This document shows positions 6,408-14,279 of a DNA stretch of 14,316 bases, one piece after another; the stretch's first letter is position 1; every line of letters begins with the position of its first letter. The notes under the pieces were generated by a model, which was given only the letters and a program-made list of their open reading frames with translations, searched no databases and had not been told where the DNA came from. Source of the DNA: Acidobacteriota bacterium (GTDB lineage Bacteria > Acidobacteriota > Terriglobia > UBA7540); contig JAKAWO010000041.1 in assembly GCA_021827255.1 (NCBI GenBank), forward strand, positions 1 through 14,316, read 5' to 3'. The position numbers were made by a program, and so were the translations under genes.

Positions 6408-9400
6408 TTACCTTAATCCGGCCAGCTCTTGCAGGCGATGCCAATTCTCCAGGCGGTCCTGCTGCGCCTGAAGGATGAACTCATCAGGGTTTCCACTCTG
6501 GTCAAAGTGGCGCGCAAAGCGCCCTTCGGTGCGCGCGAAGCTGACAAAGTCGAGCGGCTGGTTGGTGTGGGGATCCACCGACCAATCGGCTTTGGGAGCG
6601 GGATTGCTTTGCAGGCTCAAGCCCTCGCGCAATTTTTCGCCCTTGCGAGGATCGTAAATGAAGAGCGGGAAGGCCCGAGTTTCCACCGCCAGCTTGGCCT
6701 GCGCCGACGACCGGTCATCGGCAACGCCGTGCTCCGGCTGGCAGGTGGAATAGCAAACCACCACGGCGGGGCCGGGATATTCGTTGGCCCCCATGACCGC
6801 TTTGTAGAAATGGTTGAAGTGCGCCGGCGTCGTGGCCGCCACGAAGACGTGGGGGTGCATCATGAAGATGGGGCCGACTTCCTTGCGATGCTCGCGTTTG
6901 CCGTGCTCGACTCGCCCCACCGCGGACATCTTGGCGTCCTGCGCGGTGAAGGTTGCGGTCGAGGCTTGCCCGCCGGTGTTTGAATAGACCTGGGTGTCCA
7001 GCACCAGAACCTTGATGTCCATTCCCGACGCCAGCAGGCGGGAGACGGATTGGAAGCCGATGTCGAACATCGCTCCATCCCCGCCCACCGCCCACAGGCG
7101 CCACTGCTTGTGTCCTTCCTGGTCCCAGCGCAACCGGATTCCCATGGCATCGGCGGCGGCGTTTTCGAAAAGCGAATTGGTCCAAGGCACGGTGAACGGG
7201 TTATACGGGTAGGTTGAGCCATAGACCGTGTTGCAGCCGGTAGCGGCCACCACGCCCACCTGGTCCGCCCCGTAAACAAATCCGGTGGCGGCCAGCATCA
7301 TGCGGAGGCCCGTCGCCTCGCCGCAGCCCATGCAAGAACCGGCCCCGCCCAAGTAAAGGAGGCTTCGTCCAGCCAGCATCATGTCGCCCAGCGACTTCTC
7401 ATTCAGCAGGTGCGCTGGCGTCTCTGGAAGATGGTGGTAAAGGTCCATCGCCAGGTCGTAGAGAGGCAGGTCCACTTGCTCCTTGTTCACCATCTTCAGC
7501 GCCTCATGACGCCCGCAAACCTCCACGCACTCTCCGCAACCCTTGCACTTGTCCGGATCGATGAAGATGCTGAACAACCCGCCGCTCTGCCCGCGTTTCA
7601 CCGGAAGGTCGTAATACTTTGTGGTGCTGACGAATCGTTCGCGCAGGGTCTGGCGCAATTCCGGCCTCTCGATGAAAGCCAGTTTCCTCTCCAGCGTGTC
7701 CGGTTCGGAGGCTTTGGCCAGAATCGCCGTGTCAGGGCAGATGTTGACGCACTCCATGCAGCCGACGCAAGCCGGAGCGATGAAGGCGGGAATTTCCGGC
7801 GCCAGGTGGCGGAAGCTGCGGCGCGTGGCGCTGGACGGAGGCATAAAGCCCCGGGCCGCGTACTCATCCGCATCCAGCTCCAGTTCCCATCCGCGGTCGT
7901 ACGCGCCAATCACCCGGTCGCAGAAATCCGGGGCCACCACCCCCGTGTGGCCGGCGCTCGAGAGGGCCGGAATTTCCTCGGAGCGGCGCGGCAATAGAGC
8001 TTCTCCGGCGGGCGGAGCCACTTCGGCCACTTCCTCATAGCCGCGCCGGGCCGCCTTCAGGTTGTCTTCCACAACTTGTCGGCCGCGCTTGCCGAAATAC
8101 TTTATCAGCGCCTTCTCGAGCGAGGCAAACATGGCTTCGTCGTCCAACCCGGCGCGCTGTCGGAACGGAGTCAGGCGCAGGAAGGCGCCCAAAAGCGCGA
8201 TGCCTTGCATCCGCGTCTGAAGTTCGGGGCGGCTGGAACAGTCGTGCGCGATGCTCAGCGCATCGAGCACGAACAGCCGGAGTTTACGCCTCCGAATCGA
8301 TTCCTTGGCCGCTGCCGGCAGGGCCGCCCAGACCTGCTCGTGGGGAAGCGGCGATTGCAGGTACACGATCCCGCCCTCTTCCAGCCCTTCCAGTGGATTG
8401 CCGTGCAGGAAGGCGTTCGGGTCTTGCACGGCGACAAACTCGACCTGGCGCAACTCCGCGTGCAGCCGGATGGGTTCCGACGCCAGCGTAAGGAAATAGC
8501 TGGTGGGCAACCCTTTCTTTTCCGACCCGTATTTTGGAAACGCTTGGGCGTGCAGACCAAAAAGGTCGGCCGCCACGGTGGCCAAAATCTTGTTGGTGGT
8601 CACCGATCCGAAGCCGCCGACCGAGTGTCCCCTCAATGAGTAAGCGTCGAGCGGGCGAACATCCGCGTCTTCGGGAATGTCGAGCGCCTCCGGATGATTG
8701 ACCCCCAGGATAAAAAATCGCTTGCCTCTCCCCCGCAACATCTCTTCCACCGCCGCGAGAAAGAATCCCGGCCGCACGTCGCGCCCTCCCAGGCCCGCGA
8801 CGCCGGAGAAGATCTCCGGGCCTCGCCGTTCTCCGTTTCCGTCCTGGGCGTCGGCAAGCGCCGCCTTGACTTCCATGGTGAGCGGATTGGATTGCGCCAG
8901 AGGCACGTCCGCCCGCTCGATCACGGCCGCGGCGCGGCATGGCCGCAACAGGCTCGCCACCCACTCCGACGGGAACGGACGGAAACTGGTCAGACTCAGC
9001 ACGCCGACGGCAAACCCCCGCGCGCGGAGAAAGTCCGCCGTGGCTTCCGCTGTTTCCATCATCGAGCCGAGGCCGACCAACGCGAATTCGGCGTCCTCCA
9101 TGCGGTAGGGTTGGACAAAGTTGTAATGCCGGCCCGTCAGCGCGCTGTACTCTTCCATCGCCAATCCGAGCGCCGGTCCAACCTGCTCGTAGAAATGCCG
9201 CTGCGCCACCTTGCCGGTCATGTAGGCGTCCTGGTTCTGGACCGGCCCGCTCAGAACGGGCGCGCGGGGATCGAACAGCTTGCGCAATTTTTCGGAAGGT
9301 GCGCCCACAAATCGCCGCATCAACTCCGGCTCGGGAAGGAGCGCCGTTTGAACGGTGTGGGTGGTGATAAACCCATCCTGAGCCACCATGAACGGAGTTT

Positions 9401-9941
9401 CAGAGTCTTCGGCGGCGCGGCGCGCGATAAGCGCCAAGTCCGCCACCTCCTGCGGGTTTCGCGCGAACACAATTCCCCAGCCGCAGTCCGCCACCCCCAT
9501 GACGTCATCGTGCCCGGCGTGGATATTCAGCGCCTGCGACGTCAACGCCCTCGCGCCAACATGGAAGACCACCGGCAGGCGTTTGCCGGCCATCACGTAA
9601 AGCACTTCCTTCATCAAGATCAGCCCCTGGCCGGAGGTGAAATTCGTCACTCGACCGCCCGCCAGTGCAAAGCCTTCGCAGGCTGAGGCGGAGCTATGTT
9701 CCGATTCCGGTTCCAGGAAGGTGATCGGTTCGTCCCAAACATTTTTTGCGCCGTTAGCAAACTCCACGCCAAAACCGTCGCCCATGGGAGTCGAAGGAGT
9801 GATGGGATAGGCGCAAGCGCCTTGCGAAATATGCGACTCCACCCAGACCACCGCCCCGGAGCCGTCCGTCGCCGACGGAATGCCGGGGAAGATGGCCTCG
9901 GGTGTCGAGTTTGTCGTCGCTTCCATGCGTTCTGTTGCCAC
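6408..9941 (-). CDS. nifJ: Pyruvate:ferredoxin (flavodoxin) oxidoreductase, single-chain
   Basis: Cytoplasmic thiamine diphosphate/iron-sulfur enzyme that interconverts pyruvate plus CoA with acetyl-CoA plus CO2, passing electrons to ferredoxin or flavodoxin. The 1177 residues match the fused homodimeric form. Order: pyruvate-binding domain I with YPITPSTPMG (45-54; T48), ESE (79-81; likely the ThDP-contacting Glu) and GARAL (R131); a transketolase C-like domain; the gamma-type domain from about 435 (RGHSVGGFGSV); two ferredoxin motifs, CVGCMECVNICP (C725, C728, C731, C735) and CKGCGECVEVC (C799, C802, C805, C809); then the ThDP domain with GSCMGCGE (C870, C873), C903, GGDGAMFDIG (953-962), YSNTGGQ (N988) and C1067 in YSTCQPEHG. 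All residues expected for three [4Fe-4S] clusters are present. The second motif lacks the usual Pro after its last Cys (CGRHEAL). GTG at 9941 is the start, fixed by AAGGAGG 6 nt upstream. It is monocistronic. Another 2-oxoacid substrate is possible. Confidence 0.95.
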   Translation of the reverse strand: MATERMEATTNSTPEAIFPGIPSATDGSGAVVWVESHISQGACAYPITPSTPMGDGFGVEFANGAKNVWDEPITFLEPESEHSSASACEGFALAGGRVTNFTSGQGLILMKEVLYVMAGKRLPVVFHVGARALTSQALNIHAGHDDVMGVADCGWGIVFARNPQEVADLALIARRAAEDSETPFMVAQDGFITTHTVQTALLPEPELMRRFVGAPSEKLRKLFDPRAPVLSGPVQNQDAYMTGKVAQRHFYEQVGPALGLAMEEYSALTGRHYNFVQPYRMEDAEFALVGLGSMMETAEATADFLRARGFAVGVLSLTSFRPFPSEWVASLLRPCRAAAVIERADVPLAQSNPLTMEVKAALADAQDGNGERRGPEIFSGVAGLGGRDVRPGFFLAAVEEMLRGRGKRFFILGVNHPEALDIPEDADVRPLDAYSLRGHSVGGFGSVTTNKILATVAADLFGLHAQAFPKYGSEKKGLPTSYFLTLASEPIRLHAELRQVEFVAVQDPNAFLHGNPLEGLEEGGIVYLQSPLPHEQVWAALPAAAKESIRRRKLRLFVLDALSIAHDCSSRPELQTRMQGIALLGAFLRLTPFRQRAGLDDEAMFASLEKALIKYFGKRGRQVVEDNLKAARRGYEEVAEVAPPAGEALLPRRSEEIPALSSAGHTGVVAPDFCDRVIGAYDRGWELELDADEYAARGFMPPSSATRRSFRHLAPEIPAFIAPACVGCMECVNICPDTAILAKASEPDTLERKLAFIERPELRQTLRERFVSTTKYYDLPVKRGQSGGLFSIFIDPDKCKGCGECVEVCGRHEALKMVNKEQVDLPLYDLAMDLYHHLPETPAHLLNEKSLGDMMLAGRSLLYLGGAGSCMGCGEATGLRMMLAATGFVYGADQVGVVAATGCNTVYGSTYPYNPFTVPWTNSLFENAAADAMGIRLRWDQEGHKQWRLWAVGGDGAMFDIGFQSVSRLLASGMDIKVLVLDTQVYSNTGGQASTATFTAQDAKMSAVGRVEHGKREHRKEVGPIFMMHPHVFVAATTPAHFNHFYKAVMGANEYPGPAVVVCYSTCQPEHGVADDRSSAQAKLAVETRAFPLFIYDPRKGEKLREGLSLQSNPAPKADWSVDPHTNQPLDFVSFARTEGRFARHFDQSGNPDEFILQAQQDRLENWHRLQELAGLR

Positions 9942-9947
9942 AGCTCG

Positions 9948-9954
9948 CCTCCTT
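9948..9954 (-). promoter_or_regulatory. Perfect Shine-Dalgarno fixing the GTG start of the oxidoreductase
   Basis: AAGGAGG on the minus strand, 6 nt from the GTG at 9941-9939. This decides the start in favour of GTG over the in-frame ATG five codons later. Confidence 0.85.
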
Positions 9955-10001
9955 CATTCGCCCCAACTGCCATCATCCTGTCGCAAGCGGACGTCAGCCG
10001 C

Positions 10002-10017
10002 AGTGACGGCCATCACA
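10002..10017. promoter_or_regulatory. CRP/FNR-family-like palindrome upstream of the oxidoreductase
   Basis: AGTGA-CGGCCA-TCACA on the plus strand reads TGTGA-N6-TCACT on the minus strand, one base away from the classical CRP core TGTGA-N6-TCACA. It lies about 60 bp before the GTG start. A CRP-family activator or repressor could act here, in keeping with redox or carbon control of this enzyme. No convincing -10/-35 pair is visible between the site and the gene, and no CRP-family gene is in the window. Confidence 0.35.
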
Positions 10018-10068
10018 TGGCATGGCGGGCGCAGCGACCCTCATCGAATTCGGCTGAGGTGGGTTTAT

Positions 10069-10097
10069 TGCCGCCCCCTAAGCCCGATGGGGCGGCA
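10069..10097. repeat. 9-bp perfect GC-rich hairpin
   Basis: TGCCGCCCC (10069-10077) pairs with GGGGCGGCA (10089-10097) around the 11-nt loop CTAAGCCCGAT. No T-tract follows on either strand. It lies about 130 bp upstream of the oxidoreductase start, so it could be a structured leader, a pause site or a REP-type palindrome. Confidence 0.45.
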
Positions 10098-10258
10098 GGG
10101 GCTGTTCATCGTGAGGCGAGGTTCTTCGGTCCCAGGCTTGCGCGCGCCGCCTCTTATCTTGCGGCACGGCATGAGGCAGCAACAACTCGATCTTCCTGGG
10201 CAGCAAAGCGCGAAATATCCCTACAAGCTATTGCAAAAACCCGTCTTAAGCCGCTGCC

Positions 10259-10282
10259 GGGGCACGGTCTTAACCGTGCCCC
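10259..10282. repeat. REP-like 10-bp palindrome after galM
   Basis: GGGGCACGGT (10259-10268) and ACCGTGCCCC (10273-10282) form a perfect 10-bp stem with a CTTA tetraloop. It begins 40 nt past the galM stop codon at 10323. A related half-copy, CGTCTTAAGCCG, lies just to the left at 10242-10253 (compare CGGTCTTAACCG in the palindrome). On the minus strand the sequence GGGTTTTTGC follows some 20 nt further on, so the element may also end the galM transcript. GC-rich palindromes of this kind are dispersed between genes in several bacterial genomes; copy number here is unknown. Confidence 0.5.
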
Positions 10283-10322
10283 GCGCGCCCGCAGACGGCG
10301 ATCCTGAATTCGACGCCCTCAG

Positions 10323-11465
10323 TTACTCGGTCGAAAACTTGAAGACGGTAGTCTCATGGAACGTCTGGCCGGGCTTGAGCTCGGTGGTCGGGAAGTTCGG
10401 ATGGTGGGGCGAGTCCGGATAGTGCTGGGTCTCCAGGCAAAAAGCCCCCCAATGCTCATAAGCCTTTCCACCCTTCCCATGGATCGTTCCATTCAGATTA
10501 TTTCCCGTATAGAACTGCACGCCGGGCTGCGTGGTCGAGACTTCCAGCACGCGGCCCGAGGCGGGATCCACCGCCCGGGCGGCCAGCGCCATGCCCGGCC
10601 CTTGGCGGTTCAGGACGTAATTGAAATCGTACCCCTTGGCGTATTTCAGTTGCTCGAAGTTGTCCCGAATCCGCGCCCCGATGGGCGTCAGTTGACGGAA
10701 GTCGAGTGGCGTCCCCGCCACGCTCTCAATTTTCCCCGTCGGGATCAGCGTCGGGCCAATGGGCGTGAAGTGGTCGGCGTTGATCATGATCTCTTGCTTC
10801 AAAATGTTTCCGTTGCCTTCTCCCGCCAGGTTGAAATAGGAGTGATTGGTCAGGTTGAGCACCGTATCCTTATCCGTCGTGGCCGTGTAATCAATTTTCA
10901 GCGCGTTGTTCTCTTCGAGCGTATAGACGACCTTCACGGAAAGGTTGCCGGGGAAGCCCGCCTCGCCGTCTTTGCTGAGGGTGCTCAGCTCGAGCGCCGG
11001 CGGCGTCGAGCCGAGTTCCCGCGCCTTCCAATACTGCTTGTCGAAGCCGTTGGGGCCTCCGTGCAGGCAATTTTTGCCGTCGTTGGCCGGCAAATGATAA
11101 ACCTTGCCGTCCAGCGTGAACTCCGCGTCGCCAATCCGGTTGGCGTAGCGGCCAATCAGCGCCCCGAAGAACGGATTGTTCCCCAGGTAGCCATTCAGGT
11201 TGTCAAATCCCAGAACGACGTCCGCCTCCTTCCCTTCCCGGTCCGGAACGATGATCGCGACAATGCGTCCGCCGTAGTTCGTAATCTTGACCGTCATGCC
11301 GTTGTGATTGGAAAGGGTGTAGAGGTCCACGGTCTGTCCATTGGTCATTTTTCCGAATACGCTCCTTTGCAGGCTGGGCTGCGCGGCCTTGGGCGCCGGT
11401 TGGGGCGCCTTCTGAGTGCATGCCGCCAAGGTCACGATGAAGGGCAAAAGAAAAGACTTCTTCAT
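10323..11465 (-). CDS. galM: Aldose 1-epimerase (mutarotase), predicted lipoprotein
   Basis: Interconverts alpha and beta anomers of aldoses. The 380 residues include an N-terminal lipoprotein signal: MKKSFLLPFIVTLAAC with lipobox LAAC (13-16) and a Cys at 16. A Pro/Ala/Gln linker follows, then the mutarotase beta-sandwich. Family signatures: NYGGRI (63-68), GRYANRI (105-111), LHGG with H135, TNHSYFNLAG with the catalytic His at 208, D280 in GYDFNYV, and the C-terminal ETQHYPDSPHHPNFP with the catalytic Glu at 345. All expected residues are present. ATG at 11465 has AGGGAG 7 nt upstream. It lies 129 bp after the GH2 gene on the same strand, so the two may be co-transcribed, although a candidate internal promoter exists. 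Anchoring to a membrane distinguishes it from the cytoplasmic galactose-pathway mutarotase and suggests action on sugars released outside the cytoplasm. Confidence 0.93.
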   Translation of the reverse strand: MKKSFLLPFIVTLAACTQKAPQPAPKAAQPSLQRSVFGKMTNGQTVDLYTLSNHNGMTVKITNYGGRIVAIIVPDREGKEADVVLGFDNLNGYLGNNPFFGALIGRYANRIGDAEFTLDGKVYHLPANDGKNCLHGGPNGFDKQYWKARELGSTPPALELSTLSKDGEAGFPGNLSVKVVYTLEENNALKIDYTATTDKDTVLNLTNHSYFNLAGEGNGNILKQEIMINADHFTPIGPTLIPTGKIESVAGTPLDFRQLTPIGARIRDNFEQLKYAKGYDFNYVLNRQGPGMALAARAVDPASGRVLEVSTTQPGVQFYTGNNLNGTIHGKGGKAYEHWGAFCLETQHYPDSPHHPNFPTTELKPGQTFHETTVFKFSTE

Positions 11466-11570
11466 AAGTTAGCTCCCTGCTGGTTTATGAACGCTTCCCT
11501 CGGATCGCCTCCTAATTATTCCCTGCGCCCCTCCGCGCGACGGGCCTTGCGCCCTTGGGAGCGGTTCCAC

Positions 11571-11598
11571 AGCATATCACTGCAAGGGATTTCTTCAA
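11571..11598 (-). promoter_or_regulatory. Candidate promoter of galM
   Basis: On the minus strand: TTGAAG (11598-11593), a 16-nt spacer and TATGCT (11576-11571), each matching the sigma70 consensus at four positions. It overlaps the stop codon of the GH2 gene and would give a leader of about 100 nt. It could provide galM transcription independent of the GH2 gene. Confidence 0.3.
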
Positions 11599-14279
11599 GG
11601 GGTCGGCGCCGTTCCTCCCGCCTGCCCCGGAGCGACGTTCCATCCGTCCACGGCCGCCACCGGCCGCGAGCCTTCGAGCTCCGATTCCTGATACCGCGCC
11701 GTGAGGCTCTTGGTCTTCCCCGGCATCACCTCAAAGTAATTGTCTTCCCACAGCACAGGATCAATCTCCGCGCCGCTACGCTTCCGCAAAATCCGCAGGT
11801 GAACGAAAAACGCCAGGTGGGACGTCGGATTGTTCAAGGTGATGCGGTCGAGTTCGTCGTGGCCCTCCCGCTCGCGCCGGACCGCCAGGCCGAGCTTCAC
11901 TCGTGGCAATTCCTTGAGCGCGGTGAAATCGGCGGTGGAGGAGAGCGGCGTGTAATACCACGTGCTGTCGTTCCAGTCAAAGACATCCGGCTTTGTCGAA
12001 AGCCAATAGAAGTTGGAGCTGACGGTTTTCCCTTCGGCGTCCGCAAGCCGCAGCCGGAGAAAGTACGTCGTGCTCAATCCTTCGAGCTGGGGCAGAACAA
12101 AGACTCGGTTGCTGCTGTTCGCTGGAATGTCCAGCCGCTGTTGCTTGGAGAATTTCTCCGTCCCATCGAGGTTATACGCTTGGGCCGCGACCTTGTACCC
12201 CGAAAAAGCCCGGTAATACGAGTTGACCACGACGATCGAGCCGTCATCGTAGGAATACTGCGCGTGTAGCGGCTCGCAAGCTTTCTTCGCCCCAAAATAT
12301 CCGCCCCCCGGCCGCAGGTAGTAATCGAACAGGTGCCAGATCATCGAAGGCCAGGCGTTATTGAGCATCCACTGGATCACTCCCGTGGAGATGAACTTGT
12401 TGCGGCCGTAAGCCTCGAACATGGCGCGCTCGCCTTCGTAAGCCATCAGTTGGGACTTCTCGACGTAGTCCTGCATGCTCGTCGCCTTGCCGTAGCGGGC
12501 GTCGAGCGCCCGCGTGAACACATCAAGATTCCTGAACGCGCCGCCTCCCGCGTGGTCGTCCCAGACCTTATCAATCGGCCACCAATCTTCGCGCGGCAGC
12601 ATCTCGCGCAGGCTCGCCATCACCGGAATCGCTGGCCCGGGGCTGGTCTCCGTATTGAACCCAAAAGCCCCGCCGCGCTGGTGGTCCAAAAGCCAGTACG
12701 ATGGCGCCACGTATTGATACGGCCCGGTCATCTTCACCCCGGAAATGCCCGTCACCGTCGTCGGCTTGGCGGACGCCGAGGACAAGTGTGGATTCGGCCA
12801 CCGCGTTTGCCGCAGGATTTTCAGATACATCTTCTCAACCTTGGGCGGCGGCGGATTGTCGCTGCCGTAGAGCCACGCCAGCATGCAGGGGTGATTGCGC
12901 AGCCGCCGGAGCTGGCTTTCGAGTGAGGCCGCCGCCACCTGGTAATCCACCGGCCGCCAGCTTCGCCAACGTTCCCAGTGGTCGCAGCAGCACCATCCGG
13001 CCAGCACCAGAATGCCGTACCGGTCGCAGAGGTTGAAGAAATGTTCCCCCATCACCTTCCCTTCCAGGCGCAGGGTGTTCAGGTGCATGTCGCGGACGTA
13101 GCGCATCTCGTCATCCAGATACTTCGGCCGCGGCCGCAGCATCATGTCCGGAGTCCACCCTCCGCCGCGAATCAGAATCCTTCTGCCGTTGATCCGGAAC
13201 AGGCGATGATCCGCCGCGTCCAGCGTTGAGGTGATTTCACGGATGCCGATCTCCGCCGGCTCCCGGTCGGAAACCTTGCCGCCGGTCTCAAACTCCACGC
13301 TCAGCCTCTCGAGGTTCTGCGGCCCCAAGGGATAAGGCCACCAAAGCGGCGGGTGAGCGATGTTGAGTTCGGAAAATTCTTCGGGCGTCAGCGTCACGCG
13401 CCTGGATTCGTGCGCTTGGAGGCGCACTCGCTTGGCAAGCGCCACTCCCACGCCCTCGATGCGCGCCCGCAGCACGCCGGTGACGAGGCGCGAGCTCGTG
13501 TTCCGCAAATCGGCGCTCAAGGTCAGATGCGCCACGGCGAGCGACGGCAAATCCAATCGCGTGACGGCCTGCGTGTGGCGCACCGTCACCACCCCGCTCG
13601 ACCGTAGGTACACGCCGCGATAGATTCCCATGTCCTTATCCGGCGGCAGCGGGTTCCAATCCACAAACGTGATGGAGAGGTCGTCCGGCTTGGGCGCAAA
13701 AATTTCCAGCGCCAGCGCGTTGAGCTTGCCCGGCCGCGCCGCCCCGGTCACGTCGAATTCATATTGCCGCCACATCCCCTCCACCTGATCGGTGTCCGCG
13801 ATCTCGCGCCCGTTCATCCAGATGTTCGCCTTGTAATTGATGCCGTGGAAATCGAGCCAGAGACGGCGCCCCTTCAGGCTGGCGGGCAACTTGAACTCCG
13901 TTCGGTACCACCACGGCACGATATACGGACTGTTGGCGGGCATGGGAAGGTTCGCAAAGTTGGCTCCGACCGGGTAGGCGATGCCGGGCGTGTTCCTCAA
14001 ATTCATTCCGAAATCCGGGTTTGGATAGACCTTGTTCTTGACCAGCGCGGCGAAAACGGTGGAAGGAATGTTCGTGGGATACCACCCCTCCGGCTTGAAC
14101 CCGGGCCTTGAGAGGGTTTCGCCGCTGGCTTGCGCCTTGGCCGACGACTGAATCATCCATCCTTGCTGTAAGGCCAGCCGCGCGCCGGGCGCGGCTGGGT
14201 TGCTCTTGGCCCAAAGTGGCGCGCTCCCCGCCGAGCACGTCAGCGTCAGCAAGCCCGAAATAAGGATATTCTTCATCAA
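11595..14279 (-). CDS. GH2 glycoside hydrolase, probable exo-beta-D-glucosaminidase
   Basis: Exported retaining glycosidase predicted to release glucosamine from the non-reducing ends of chitosan-type oligomers. Residues 1-24 are a Sec signal (ISGLLTLTCSAGSAPLWA). A jelly-roll sugar-binding domain (about 35-230; LWLDFHGINYKANIWMNG at 140-157) and an Ig-like domain follow. Then comes the TIM barrel (about 345-670) with RGGGW (371-375), LRLEG, GWCCCDHWERW (428-438) and WLYGSDNPP. Here D474 takes the acid/base place that Glu holds in most GH2 enzymes. FNTETSPGPAIP carries the likely nucleophile E544. These two motifs are typical of the CsxA-type exo-glucosaminidase branch rather than beta-galactosidase or beta-mannosidase. 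C-terminal beta-sandwich domains complete 894 residues, a normal length. Start: TTG at 14279 is adjacent to ATG at 14276; the ATG is more likely, with GGAGG upstream (9 nt from the TTG, 12 nt from the ATG). Substrate is inferred by motif. Confidence 0.85.
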   Translation of the reverse strand: MMKNILISGLLTLTCSAGSAPLWAKSNPAAPGARLALQQGWMIQSSAKAQASGETLSRPGFKPEGWYPTNIPSTVFAALVKNKVYPNPDFGMNLRNTPGIAYPVGANFANLPMPANSPYIVPWWYRTEFKLPASLKGRRLWLDFHGINYKANIWMNGREIADTDQVEGMWRQYEFDVTGAARPGKLNALALEIFAPKPDDLSITFVDWNPLPPDKDMGIYRGVYLRSSGVVTVRHTQAVTRLDLPSLAVAHLTLSADLRNTSSRLVTGVLRARIEGVGVALAKRVRLQAHESRRVTLTPEEFSELNIAHPPLWWPYPLGPQNLERLSVEFETGGKVSDREPAEIGIREITSTLDAADHRLFRINGRRILIRGGGWTPDMMLRPRPKYLDDEMRYVRDMHLNTLRLEGKVMGEHFFNLCDRYGILVLAGWCCCDHWERWRSWRPVDYQVAAASLESQLRRLRNHPCMLAWLYGSDNPPPPKVEKMYLKILRQTRWPNPHLSSASAKPTTVTGISGVKMTGPYQYVAPSYWLLDHQRGGAFGFNTETSPGPAIPVMASLREMLPREDWWPIDKVWDDHAGGGAFRNLDVFTRALDARYGKATSMQDYVEKSQLMAYEGERAMFEAYGRNKFISTGVIQWMLNNAWPSMIWHLFDYYLRPGGGYFGAKKACEPLHAQYSYDDGSIVVVNSYYRAFSGYKVAAQAYNLDGTEKFSKQQRLDIPANSSNRVFVLPQLEGLSTTYFLRLRLADAEGKTVSSNFYWLSTKPDVFDWNDSTWYYTPLSSTADFTALKELPRVKLGLAVRREREGHDELDRITLNNPTSHLAFFVHLRILRKRSGAEIDPVLWEDNYFEVMPGKTKSLTARYQESELEGSRPVAAVDGWNVAPGQAGGTAPTP

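Larger units (their letters stand above)
9942..10322. other. Spacer between galM 3' end and the oxidoreductase
   Basis: This 381-bp spacer contains the oxidoreductase ribosome binding site, the CRP-like palindrome, the 9-bp hairpin at 10069-10097 and the REP-like palindrome at 10259-10282. No tRNA or protein is recognisable in the remainder. No promoter with both boxes stands out for the oxidoreductase. Confidence 0.5.

Noticed and set aside
8694..9686. Plus-strand open frame of 330 codons opposite the oxidoreductase
   Set aside because: Antisense shadow of a conserved gene; composition dominated by His, Arg and Gly with no family signature.
10356..12269. Plus-strand open frame of 637 codons spanning galM, the gap and the end of the GH2 gene
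   Set aside because: It runs antisense through two well-supported genes, is rich in Arg, Pro and Gly as expected of a GC-rich shadow frame, and contains no recognisable motif.
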